Source: Pyrenophora tritici-repentis (lineage: Eukaryota > Ascomycota > Dothideomycetes > Pleosporales > Pleosporaceae). From it: a DNA stretch of 64,000 nt. Position numbers and translations under genes: made by a program. Below the pieces are notes generated by a model. The model had not been told where the DNA came from. It saw only the letters and a program-made list of their open reading frames with translations, and did no database searches. Below, one piece after another: positions 54,601 to 64,000 of this stretch; position 1 is the stretch's first letter, and the number at the start of each line of letters is the position of its first letter. The DNA lies in assembly GCF_003171515.1 (NCBI RefSeq), contig NC_089399.1, positions 3,162,001 to 3,226,000 on the forward strand. The letters are read 5' to 3'.

Positions 54601-56600
54601 CCCGACAAGAATCAAAATCAATACCTAATTCTCATATGTTGAAAGGCTTCTGCGCATCGGCTGACTATTTAAATGCAACATTTCAAGCTACAATGGGAAA
54701 GCTGGGAAGCCTTGTTACACATCTTCTGTATATAAAGGCCCTCTGTTTCTGCTCCTTCTCTTCTTCTATTCCTTACAATGAAAAATATTCCGTGGTTCTA
54801 AAAAGTCATGGAATTATAAACGATGTGTTTTCCAGCATCTCCCTGACCTTCTACTCTTAAAACTTTATGTCTTCTTAAATTTTCCGTCACGACAACATCC
54901 GCAAGAAAACTTTAATCACCGCATTCTCTATGTGCGCGTTCGAAATGATACCTATTATCGACTTATGGATCTCTGACTCGCTTATCTTTCATATAAATCC
55001 TTACCAAGTTCCCCTTCTCCTTCTCTCTTCTATCAACTCAGACCCCTTTCCTGTTTTTCTAAAAAAAAAAAGCTTACAATAGGACCCATGTTTCCTCTTT
55101 TTCCAAATACAATGAGCAACAACGAACCGACATGTGGGCAGCGGCACCTGAAAAAAAAATTAAAGATTCCTCTTTTTCCAAAAAAAATTCCATCAACCTT
55201 TTCTATTTCGCCGGCTGTGTCTGCATAGAACCTACCGAAAACACGGGCTATAAACTTCATTCGTTCCAAAACATTATGCTTGATACTAATGAGTGGCGAG
55301 GCTGTCTGGTTGGGTTAAAAGCTTCTATAAAGTCTTCGCCGTCTCTCTCCTCTCGACTTCTTTACTTGGAAATCTTTCTTTCTTCCTAAAACAGCGTGGA
55401 AGCAAGTATATGGTTCCGCTTTTGTCTAAAATTATATGCATTGGGATTGCATGTTGGCGGCAGCGGCTCTGTGGAAATTGCTAAAAGCCTACTCCAGGCT
55501 CTATGTGTTCAAATAAGCCGAGCCAATGTACCATGGGGCAGTAACCTCTGGTGGGCTGGATTGAGTTACCAGTAAAGCCCACGTTTCTCTCTACTTCTCT
55601 CTTTCCTTCTTACTTTAAAACATCCAGGGCGATATTCCAAAAAGACAAGGTCGCACTTCATGATTCTGGCCTTTCTCAAAATCCATACACGTCCGTATGA
55701 TACCGGTCCGGCACCTGTGTGAGAACTATTGACGTATTGAAAAAGTAGACGATCGCTAGTATGTCCGCAAAAGAACGATGTCGTCTGGGAATGGAGCAGT
55801 GACTTCCGTCAAGCGGGGTACTACTCTCTATAAAAAAAATCCTTTTCTTTCTCTTCCTTTTTTCCACATTATGAAACTTACAACGCGACCTTCAAAAATT
55901 CTGGCTTACTGCTCCGGTCCTGACTTTTTTTTTAAATGAGTTCAGAAACGTCATATGTTGAGTCGGCGGCTATGTGCGCTATTGAAAAAGATATCTACAA
56001 CAATGATGTCTGTGAAAAACGAAATTTCGAGTCTCACATGGAGCAGTGACTTCCGCTAAGCTGGGCCAGAATAGCTATATAATCTCTGCCTCTTTTCCCA
56101 CTTCTTTCCTCTTATCACACACTCTCCGCTGTGTCCTCTGTTAGATATTTGAGGACAGGGCAGAAGAGAGGAAGAAATTGTTCTATTGAGAGAGCTACAT
56201 AGAGCGATTATATACACAACCGAGATGAGTAAGCAGGTGGCGAGGAGTCACGTGAGATTCAGTTCACAGTGTACCAGGTGAACCGAGGTGCCAGGCTGAC
56301 ATCCTCTAAAATCACATAATGTGGAATCACAAGGGTTCCTTTTTCTAAAAAGTGATCTAGAAAGGATTTGATGTTGGTGAGAACGAGGAGGTGATCACTA
56401 CAGTATATATCTTACACCCGAGGGATGTGATTCTAGATTCAGGACCGCAGATGCTATGGAGCTGTGAGATCCTTAAACTGATGTAAAAGGCTAGTGGAGG
56501 CTGTTGTGTTCAAAAATACCCGTCTACCAGCTGTCCTGTCTTCGTTACTGAAGTTGTTCCTTATTATTACTAAAAACTTCGAAGACCTCGTGTGATCTTG
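51640..56600 (+). repeat. Gene-free array of promoter-like modules
   Basis: About 5 kb with no supported protein gene. The plus strand repeats one layout at irregular 100-350 bp spacing: a TATA-box string, then 40-80 bases that are mostly C and T, then TCTAAAA or CTAAAA. TATA-like sites lie near 51703, 51763, 51970, 52562, 52679, 52901, 53773, 54729, 54991, 55325, 55827 and 56076. TCTAAAA-type motifs lie near 51825, 51919, 52314, 52429, 52457, 52598, 53555, 54798, 55057, 55425, 56306 and 56345. Two successive modules share more sequence: GGAGCAGTGACTTCCG at about 55795 and 56039. Some modules are followed by a short ATG frame. This could be an ancient tandem duplication of a promoter, an array of small transcription units, or low-complexity drift. 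One SINE copy is inserted. Confidence 0.5.
52943..53522 (+). mobile_element. tRNA-headed SINE, copy 1, with target duplications
   Basis: The element is 52957-53508 (552 bp). Its head has RNA polymerase III promoter boxes: A box TGGCGCAGTGG at 52964-52974 and B box GGTTCGAATCC at 53032-53042. The body is not coding. The tail is five CATA units, not poly(A). The 14-bp string TATCCCCAAATCGC occurs at both ends (52943-52956 and 53509-53522) as a target-site duplication of the LINE-mobilised type. The copy at 63100 is identical by eye except for one CATA unit. Short open frames here are shadows of the same repeat. Confidence 0.88.
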
Positions 56601-57202
56601 GCGAGAAATCCTTTCTGTTGGTTTACGCTGTGTTTATGAATGTTATGACACTTGAAATGATGTTAGTCGAACATGTAGTCTACTAGATGTCATGGGCTTT
56701 ATTCAAAATACCAAGGAAGAGTCTCGATGCGGTGTGTGGTGATCGATCCCTCATCATACTGGCAGCATTCCAGCCAACAAGATAGCGCAGAAACAACAGG
56801 GACGTGAGATAAAACCTTTATATTATTTTCACAATGCCACTTCTCCAAGGAAAAAATGAAACTTTTAATCTCCAAGAGCCCTCTTACAGAAATTGAACCC
56901 ATGAACACGAACAGACAGTACCCAGACCATGCAACCCAGTTGCGCCAAGTTTCCACGCTCAAGCATACAATGCCTGCAAACAGTGATCTCCGTAACAATT
57001 GAGGTTGCAGCATGCCTACTAGATGATATCAGCCCCGTCACAGTACAAATCAACTATCGTGGCGGTAGATACGCACGGGAAGACAGTGATGCTTGAACAG
57101 TATGCATCCGCCTGCACCTTGCAAGGGAAAGGCAGTGACCTAATCGTAGTGAGTCCAAACCCCGAAACTATCAATATTTCTGATGCAAACCTTACTACGT
57201 TC

Positions 57203-57577
57203 TCAATCCCAAAAATCTGGAATCCATAACAATGGATTATGCCAATCTTTCCTCATGCATTTGGGTTCGTCATCTGTATCTTTGGCGCACATTTCACCCA
57301 ATCTGCATGGCAAGGCGATACACTTTGAGTTGATGCAAGTATAGAGGGTGTGGCTACCGGAATAATACTCGTGCCACTTCCGATAGCACATCCTATCGTA
57401 ATCATAGTGATCCTTGCAGCTCTTCCCCGCTCGAGCGGTGATGGCGAGTGCCAGGATAGTGACTGGTAATAGAGCGAGCCAGTCAGAGTGAGACCAAGGA
57501 CTGTGGTAAGAGTGACGGGGGAGGGAAAAGAGAGACAGTAAAATGATGATATAAATATAGAGGGGAAAGAGAAACAT
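57203..57577 (-). CDS. Small cysteine-rich protein, probably secreted
   Basis: A 124-residue frame from ATG 57577. Residues 1-19 are hydrophobic (MFLFPLYIYIIILLSLFSL), and a second hydrophobic run LALLPVTILALAIT (34-47) ends just before the first cysteine. The rest carries seven cysteines at 54, 64, 81, 86, 91, 97 and 107 in 75 residues, with many Tyr, Lys and Asp. This is the profile of fungal secreted effectors or small defence-type proteins, but no known family is recognised. The DNA of the first hydrophobic run contains TATATTTAT and a CT-rich tract, so the true start might instead lie in an unmapped exon, with the second run as the signal peptide. It lies alone at the edge of the repeat-filled region. 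Confidence 0.55.
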   Translation of the reverse strand: MFLFPLYIYIIILLSLFSLPRHSYHSPWSHSDWLALLPVTILALAITARAGKSCKDHYDYDRMCYRKWHEYYSGSHTLYTCINSKCIALPCRLGEMCAKDTDDEPKCMRKDWHNPLLWIPDFWD

Positions 57578-59444
57578 CGCAAAACCTTGGAAGAGCTCTC
57601 GTCACCATTATTCGATTGATGGTTTTCCAATATGGTGGGCATAGCATAGTACCGTGGTACTATAGAGGGGTAGAACTCCACCTCCCGTGCCTGACACCAC
57701 CTGTTATACTACATATACAAAGTTACGAGGAGTGGCATGTTCAGCAGTGTGTATAACAGTATAATCAAAAGTGTGTACTATCAAGCAATTATACCAGTAG
57801 ACGTACACATATCGACGCTTCTCTAAGGCGACCACGCAATTCTTCTGATGTTTTCCAGTATTAATTGGAAATGATTGGATTCATCCAGACCTCGGAGCTG
57901 CAGGGAGATTGCATTAGTGTACCAAACGCGTCGACGGTAGTCTACTCTGCTCTACTTGGCAGACAGTAATTGTGTCTTACATCCTTGACATGGAAAGTAT
58001 CCTGATATATACTCGAATTGTATCTGCACATTTGGAGAGATTAGTGGATGAGGTAGTGCAGAGTTGGTGTTGTCGTGCGATACGGTAAGAGAGTGTGCAA
58101 CACCGCGACTACCACTCAAGATGAACTGCGCCTTCGGCCCCGCACCTGTACCCAAGAGTTATGAATATGTCACGATTTACGGGGCTTCGGGTCTGGAAGC
58201 GGCCCTGTCGTTCGATATGATGGATCAGCCTAGCCCTCATCGCTGATGCGCATCTTCCCCGCTTCCCAGACTCTGGTACGACGAAAACGGTTTAACGGGG
58301 ATGTTTATGATGATACCAATCATCTTGAAAATGACGCCCAACACGCTGGGGAAAAGGAAAAGACCAGAAAAGCGTCGCACTAGCTATTAACACTGCTACT
58401 ACTCCGTCTATCCCAGCGCGGATGATGTCGGATTTGGGTATCCAGGCTATCTTTGAACGTACTTGGACGTTAATGGATAGCATTACCAGTATCGGCAGCA
58501 CTGACGGCTGAACTCGCGAATGGGAAAACGCAGATTGCGACAATGCCTGCACATAATCTCCCATTCGCCCGTCTTACATGCTAAAGGGGGGTTGGTTCAT
58601 GTGCGGGCGCAAGGGATAGACTCCAACAAACAAAATCTGGCACACGTAACGTGAGGGCTGACGTGGTGCTCGCGATGCGTCCAGTATGCGTTCTTTTTCC
58701 TTGCATCGCGAAGCTGCCCATCTTCTGGAGTTTGCCTGTCAGATCAGCCACACCCTGGTATTCGCGCAGGTACGAGAGCTGCGCCTCACGCTAAGATCGC
58801 GATCGTTGGAAGATCGCAACTTGCCAACTGTATCTCACTTGTTCTCCTTTTTCTCGGAACTGGAAACATGTCTGGACCGGGTGGCGCAGTCGCGATATGT
58901 GGCATGAACTTAGCAGCCCCTGAGCTCCGGCAAAGTGGGGTGGGAGTTGTACGGCGACGGTGAGCGGCTGGGATCTTCCGGGAGGAATGGCCCGCAGCGC
59001 CAAGACCAGCGTGGAAAGCTTAGTGTTGCTTAGTTGACGCATACTCGATTGAACGCGTCTTGTTGCGAAATCAAAATGATTTTCTCTTATCCACCCGCTC
59101 CATCTTTTACGTCTCCTTTTCCCAACTCCCCTTAATCAAATGCTCAATTACCTCGGCTCGACCGGCAAGTTGTGGCTGCCGGTCCAGATGGCGGAATTAG
59201 CGGCACTGCCACACCGAAATTCGCGCCACGTTTCAAAGCGTAAGGTTTGCATTTGTTACGCATCCCACGGACCGTCTCGGATGGCCCATCTAGCTGCAGC
59301 TTGTGTGACGCAGGGTGATTGAAGCCGACGTCGCAATTGAATAAATACCGCATTCAAGCCCCGCCTCCGTTTACCTTCACAAAACACTTTCTACTTCAGC
59401 TTGCTTTGCAATTTACACAAACATTGAACGCCACATCTTCCAAC
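57578..59444. other. Intergenic stretch
   Basis: About 1.9 kb between the cysteine-rich gene and the WW-domain gene. Short frames occur, for example 58564-58292 on the minus strand with one hydrophobic segment, but none has a motif or conserved exon structure. The last ~100 bases are the CT-rich leader of the WW-domain gene. Confidence 0.45.
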
Positions 59445-60366
59445 ATGGGTTTCCTTAGCGATTTGATCTCAGACTTCAAGGGCACCAAGTCGGGCGGTGA
59501 CCAACAGCAGCAGCAACAGTACGGCCAACAGCAGCAATACAGTCAGCAGCAGCAATATGGTCAACAGCAACAGTATGGCCAGCAACAATACGGCCAACAG
59601 CAGTACGGTCAACCACCACCACAACAATACGGTCAATACCCGCCCCAGCAATCCTCACCACAGCCTCCGCCCGTTTCTCCGCCGTGGTTCGCCGAGTGGA
59701 ACGGACATGAGCAACGCTGGGTTTTTGTGAACCAACAGACAGGCGAGCGTACCCCCAACTACCCTGGACCCGGCTATGCCCAGCAACAGGGTAGCTACGG
59801 CGCTCCCCAGCAGGGTGGTTACGGTTACGGCCAGGGTGGCTACAACAACCAGGGTGCCGCCCAACAACACTCATACGACCCAACTCGCAGCAGTGCGCCC
59901 GAGGAGCAGAAGAAGTCAGGCGGCAATGGCTTGAAGTATGCTGCAGTGGGTGCGGCAGGTCTCGCTGGTGGCGCCCTCTTAATGCATGAAAGCGACAAGA
60001 TCGGTAAGTCCCCTCGATTACCACCTTCCACCCAAACACCATGCTAACATCAACCCAGGCGAAGGATTCGACAGCGCCAAACAAGGCCTAGAAAACGCAC
60101 CCGAGAACGTAGCAAACTGGACTGGCGAGCAAGTCGGCCGCGCCGAGCACACATACGACAATGCCGTTGACGATGTGGAGAACTTCCCGGAGAACGCGGC
60201 TCGTTGGACTGGAGACAAGGTTCAAGCGGTCGAGGATATTCCAGAGAACATTGAGAATAAGTGGGATAACATGGTTGATGGAGTTGAGGACTTTGGTGAT
60301 AACATGGAAAACGCGTATGATGAGGGCAGGGACGAGAGGAGGTACGAGGATGAGGATGACTACTAG
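59445..60366 (+). CDS. Q/Y-rich prion-like protein with a WW domain
   Basis: Exons 59445-60003 and 60059-60366 give 288 residues. After MGFLSDLISDFKG comes a ~50-residue tract of Gln/Tyr/Gly repeats (YGQQQQ units), a Pro/Gln stretch, and then a WW-like domain (PPWFAEWNGHEQRWVFVNQQTGE). A second Gly/Tyr/Gln tract follows, then a short hydrophobic Gly/Ala helix (YAAVGAAGLAGGALLMHE). The last ~100 residues are acidic with repeated units of the type ENAPENVANWTGEQVG, PENAARWTGDKVQ and PENIENKWDNMVDG. WW domains bind proline motifs; Q/Y-rich tracts favour condensates or prion-like assembly. Similar proteins occur across filamentous ascomycetes without assigned function. The ATG at 59445 is preceded by CAAC and gives the conserved short head. 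Confidence 0.85.
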
Positions 60367-60458
60367 AGCAGTAGGCATCTGAGAGATGGTGGTAGATGTA
60401 CGATGGGGATATGGCTGATTCTGAGGTACAGTCGCCCGGATAATTAATTATTCAAGTT

Positions 60459-61105
60459 TCATCCTATGCTGCTATTAGTCCTCGTACGTGAAGCGAACAT
60501 GGCAATATCGCCTTTTTGGCTCTCTGCAGTATCAATGTCCCTCATTATCGCCTCCTCATTCGTATCAATCGTAGCCAGTACTGCAGTATGTGACTTTCCG
60601 ATCCCTCCGCTCGCCCTGTCTCTCGCCGTATTCCGTGAAAAGTATGCCGGGAGATGTAGATCCTTGAATCTCATCGAGTCGCGTGTATGTGACAAAGAGG
60701 TAGGGAGAATGGATCTGAGCAAGCTATCGAAAGATTTGCGGAGCGGAGGTAAGTTAGCAACAACGATACCAACCGAAAGCTCCGTCATGGACCAGATGAT
60801 GAGCGGAACACATTTGTAGTAAAATTCCTTCTGGCCCTGCAACTGTTGGAAGGCCCAGAGTTTGATTGCGGAGATGGCTGTGCAGCTATGTAGGTGTTAG
60901 AAGAGAAGAGCCGACATGTTGAGCAGGAGGTGTATGCAGCGACTTACAGTAGCGACATGAGGAATACGGCCCGTAAACTCCACTTTGTTCGCCTATTCAC
61001 CCGGACGCATCTGATGTATGCAAGGGGTGCAGCTGCACATACCAGATCCGTGATAATGTTGGAAATAGCTTGCGTATATGCAGTGCCAATCCGGGCTGCC
61101 GCCGG
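60459..61105 (-). pseudogene. Rhodopsin-domain (PTH11-type) membrane protein, 3' half, cut by hAT insertion
   Basis: Two minus-strand exons are readable: 61105-60948 and 60885-60459, joined by a 62-bp GT-AG intron. The product opens in mid-protein (ARIGTAYTQAISNIITDLVC), the region of helix 4-5 in fungal rhodopsin-domain proteins, and continues through AVFLMSLLCTAISAIKLWAFQQL and WSMTELSVGIVVANLPPLRK, the helix-7 signature of this family. A ~75-residue hydrophilic tail ends at 60459. The 5' half is missing: the left end of a hAT element begins exactly where the coding sequence breaks off. Such proteins are plasma-membrane proteins of mostly unknown ligand. The first half should lie beyond the other end of the transposon, outside this window. 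Confidence 0.7.
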
Positions 61106-61367
61106 CAGTGATCGGAATGGTCTGGTCTGACTTGGTCTTGGTCTGGTCTAGACCGCCAAGACTTGGTCTGGTCTGGCGATTTTTTGAGACCGTGGTCGGA
61201 CCGGTCTAGATGATCGGACCGGTCCGGCTATAAATAGGTCCACGTGACTAGATCTTAGACTAATCTAGCCAGAAAATTTAGCACAATATGAGTCATTAAG
61301 ATCAAGGTAAGTCTTCTACTTACATAGAACAATCAAGTCCTTAACAACCTACTTATATACTATTGTT

Positions 61368-64000
61368 ATGGAGCCTTCAACACCAACCTCACCGTCCCCA
61401 TCGAATATTATAAGACTAGATTTAACGTCTCTTACTCCATCTCCTATCCCCACGTCATCACCCACCCTATACTATCACCCACTCCTATTCAATATCACGA
61501 ATCTCCAGATGAGTTCGTGCAGGGCGGTATCACGTACGTGAAACGTGCAATAATTGCAAGGAAGGATTTCCGTCAAGGTACATCACACATCTGGAAGTAC
61601 GGACTCCAATACATTCGAGATAGCGATAAGAAAGAGGTGTATTACTGCCATGAGTGCAGGGTTGGGAAGAGCAAGCAAGAGTTGTTTGTCATCAATGGCA
61701 CTTCTAGGATCCGGAATCACCTGGAACAGAAGCACCAGATTGATCCCCAGAGTGGCATCAAGCGAAAGGGTTCTGTACGGAAGTCTATAATCGACCAGCA
61801 AAAGGATGGGGCTGCTTCCAGCATCTTTTTCTGGAAGGAGTCAGTAGAGAAGTTTAAAGAGCTTCTAATTCGTTGGATTGTGTACTGCCATATCGCCTTC
61901 TTTCAATTAGAGAACCAGTACTTTCGTGAACTACTCCTCTTTTTAAATCCGGCACTACTCAACCACCTCCCGAAGGCTGCGAAGACTATCCGAAGCTGGG
62001 TAATGAATGCATTCATATCGAAGAAGCAACAGCTTAGGGAGGACCTACACCATTCACGGAGTAGGATCTCTATCTCCTTTGATCTCTGGACTTCACCAAA
62101 CCCTTACGCTATCCTAGGCGTCGTCGCTATGTGGATTGATACTACCGGCATGCGACGTGTTACCGCTTTAGGTATGCGACGTATATACGGCGAACACACT
62201 GGAGAGAATCTTGGATCGGTGGTCCTTGAATTGCTGGAAGAATACGACATTAGCGGAGATCAGATTGGATACTTTATGCTGGATAATGCCTCGGCAAATG
62301 ATACCGCTGTTGAGTTTATACTCAAGGATCTCTGCCCATGGATGAAGTCAAAACAACGTCGTCATCGCCGGCTGCGTTGCTTGGGCCATGTCATCAACCT
62401 CTGTTGCCAGGCGTTCCTTATGGGGCGAAACTGTGAGAAGTATCTTGCGAAGCTGGAGAAGCATCATCAACGTGGCGACTATACGAAGGTGGAAGAGCTC
62501 TGGAAGAAGTTCGGATGTTTGGGTCGTCTTCACAACCTGGTGCGATACATCAGGCTTACTCCACAACGGCGTGAGGAGTTTGCTACAATTATTATCGGCG
62601 GAGATCTTTCGCAATTCGACGGGCTTGAGCTTATCCAGAACAACTCGACCCGCTGGAACTCATGGTTTTATTCGATTACACGTGCATTAAATGTTCGAGA
62701 ACGTTTAGAGCTCTTCTCGGCTCGTCATGTACCTGGAAAGGGCTCCGTAGGGATCGCGAACTTTAAGCTTGATGGACAGCACTGGTTTGAGCTTGAAAAG
62801 ATTGAACTCGCTCTCAAAGACTTCTATGCTGCAACTTTGCTTTCTGAAGGTAAGAAGACGTCACTTGCGGACTGGTTTTCAACTTTGGACTGCCTTCTCC
62901 GGGAGATAAGCGAGACGAAGGATCACTACCACGACATCCACACTGAGGACGATAACAACTTTACATGGAAGTACATTCAAGGCTGCGCTGATGCTGCTTG
63001 GTTAAAGTGCGTTGAGTACTATAACAATCAGCAGCTGAATTGGCAAAATCGATTCCCTGAAGATACTGACCTTCCACCGGCATATTATGCGGCTCAAATG
63101 GGGGGATGGCGCAGTGGTAAAGCGCCTGGTATTCCTTTACCGCACTCCAAATTTGCAGTGTAGTAGAGGTCGAAGGTTCGAATCCTTCTCCTCTCACCGC
63201 CACTTGTGGCTTTACCAAAAAATATCGAACGGCTTACTCCAACTCGCAAATTTTCACCTACCCCTGCAAACCTAAGCGACAGGTTATAGCCGCAGTACAC
63301 CCGAGCCACGCACTGCTACGACTACAAACACTACGCTAAGCTTGTTACAACCCTACGCCTCGTTCAAGATCCCATGGCTTTTTCCCCTTTGAGGTTTTTT
63401 CAGACTTAGGAACACGAGGAAAGCGTTGCAAAAAGAGATAGGTTGAAGAGAAGGAAAAACAGGCAGCTATAATAGGGTTTTACTTTCTCTCCTCCCCTGT
63501 AATAGCTAGGACATGCCTAAACTACATTAGTCAAACATAACCAACGAACATCAAAGGAGAGATAAAAATAGCTAGAATGGCATCTGCCACCGTCCTACAT
63601 AGTCTCTGACTGATAAAGGACGCTAATGGATTACATACATACATACATATGCGGCTCAAATCCTTGATCCATATCGCAAGTGGGGATGGTTCAGGCAAGA
63701 GTGGGTTCTTCATGGCGACGAAGAGAAGAAGAGGTGGTTTGAAAACGCACAATTAGCGGTGAAGCATCTCTGGGAGACAGAGTATAAGGGAAGGTACCCT
63801 GTCGAGATGCTGCCACCACCAGCCAGGAAGGAGAGAGATCCTGACCCAGCATTTGATCGCCAGCGGGAACATAAGCGCATTCGAATAGACGCTCCAGTTT
63901 CTACAACTGATTTGTATGAACAATACATCTCTACTGACCGGCTTCATAACGAAGAGGCAGGTTGCAATGAGGCTATTGCGTACTGGCTATCTCGCTACGA
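61368..64000 (+). pseudogene. hAT transposase, frameshifted and split by a SINE
   Basis: Starts at ATG 61368 (MEPSTPTSPSPSNIIRLDL). One base appears missing in a C run near 61466, after which the family sequence continues in another frame (QYHESPDEFVQGG). A BED-type zinc finger follows (YYCHECRVGKSK, RIRNHLEQKHQI), then hAT core motifs: ISISFDLWTSPNPYAILG, YFMLDNASANDTAVE and RLRCLGHVINLCCQAFL. At 63100 a 548-bp SINE interrupts the frame after YYAAQ. The same codons resume after it (ILDPYRKWGWFRQEW) and run to the window edge. The hAT dimerisation domain would be further right. Two lesions make this copy inactive as a source of enzyme. Confidence 0.85.
63086..63661 (+). mobile_element. tRNA-headed SINE, copy 2, inside hAT transposase
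   Basis: The element is 63100-63647 (548 bp), identical by eye to copy 1 apart from four tail CATA units where copy 1 has five. The 14-bp target string TATGCGGCTCAAAT stands at both ends (63086-63099 and 63648-63661). The same A and B boxes are present in the head. Same orientation as the hAT element and as copy 1. Confidence 0.9.

Larger units (their letters stand above)
61106..64000 (+). mobile_element. hAT-type DNA transposon (right end beyond window)
   Basis: The left end is placed at 61106, where CAGTGATCGG follows the rhodopsin-domain coding sequence; CAGTG is a usual hAT terminus, and the adjoining GCCGCCGG (61098-61105) is a candidate 8-bp target duplication. The first 150 bases carry many GGTCTGGTCTAG and GGACCGGTC motifs, typical of hAT subterminal transposase sites. 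A transposase gene fills the interior. The right end and the second target copy are outside the window. Confidence 0.7.

Noticed and set aside
53483..55484. Plus-strand frames of 60-118 codons in the promoter-like array
   Set aside because: No motifs, frequent stops between them, and composition follows the CT-rich array; not supported as genes.
1..64000. CRISPR arrays, operons with ribosome binding sites, riboswitches or bacterial origins
   Set aside because: The genome is eukaryotic (spliceosomal introns throughout); no regularly spaced direct repeats of CRISPR type were seen.

Overview
This window is nuclear DNA of a filamentous ascomycete (Pezizomycotina), most likely a dothideomycete close to the Pleosporales. 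The evidence is the many 44-120 bp GT-AG introns, the moderate gene density with genes on both strands, an AcuK-type gluconeogenesis regulator, Zn2Cys6 regulators, a PTH11-type rhodopsin-domain remnant, and fungal Copia, Fot1/pogo and hAT elements. Placement below subphylum is an inference from protein style; no marker gene was available to test it. Exon structures were assembled by eye. For the complete multi-exon genes the summed exon lengths divide by three, except OsmC, whose second acceptor is non-canonical.

Layout. 0-12 kb: the 3' end of an FF-domain splicing factor, a gene-poor gap, a 15-exon MFS transporter, the acuK regulator and, convergent with it, riboflavin kinase. 12-18 kb: two tandem, decayed copies of an unrecognised family, then a multi-pass membrane protein. 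18-25 kb: a VIT/vWA-domain gene split by a gag-only LTR retroelement (identical 147-bp LTRs, 5-bp target duplication), overlapping at its 3' end an 896-residue membrane protein. 25-30 kb: a divergent pair, the branched-chain keto-acid dehydrogenase E1 beta subunit and a CNNM/Mam3 transporter. 30.6-32.5 kb: an intact-looking Fot1/pogo element with perfect 55-bp terminal inverted repeats.

33-39 kb: an OsmC-like protein, then a divergent pair encoding the two subunits of a biotin-dependent acyl-CoA carboxylase, then a tRNA-Gln with an intron. 40-47.7 kb: class II ketose-bisphosphate aldolase, a Zn2Cys6 regulator, a polyol/ketose-type short-chain dehydrogenase and, divergent, an ACS-type MFS transporter. 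Together these look like a small carbohydrate or sugar-acid catabolic cluster. 48-51.6 kb: two frame-broken hypothetical genes and BUD22.

51.6-56.7 kb is gene-free. It is filled with repeated promoter-like modules (a TATA box, a pyrimidine tract, then TCTAAAA) and contains one copy of a ~550-bp tRNA-headed SINE. A second copy, identical apart from one tail unit, sits at 63.1 kb inside a hAT transposase gene. The hAT element itself has interrupted a rhodopsin-domain gene at 61.1 kb. Between these lie a small cysteine-rich, probably secreted protein and a prion-like Q/Y-rich WW-domain protein. The 48-64 kb part is therefore the accessory, transposon-rich end of the window; the 0-47 kb part is mostly core metabolism with a few insertions.
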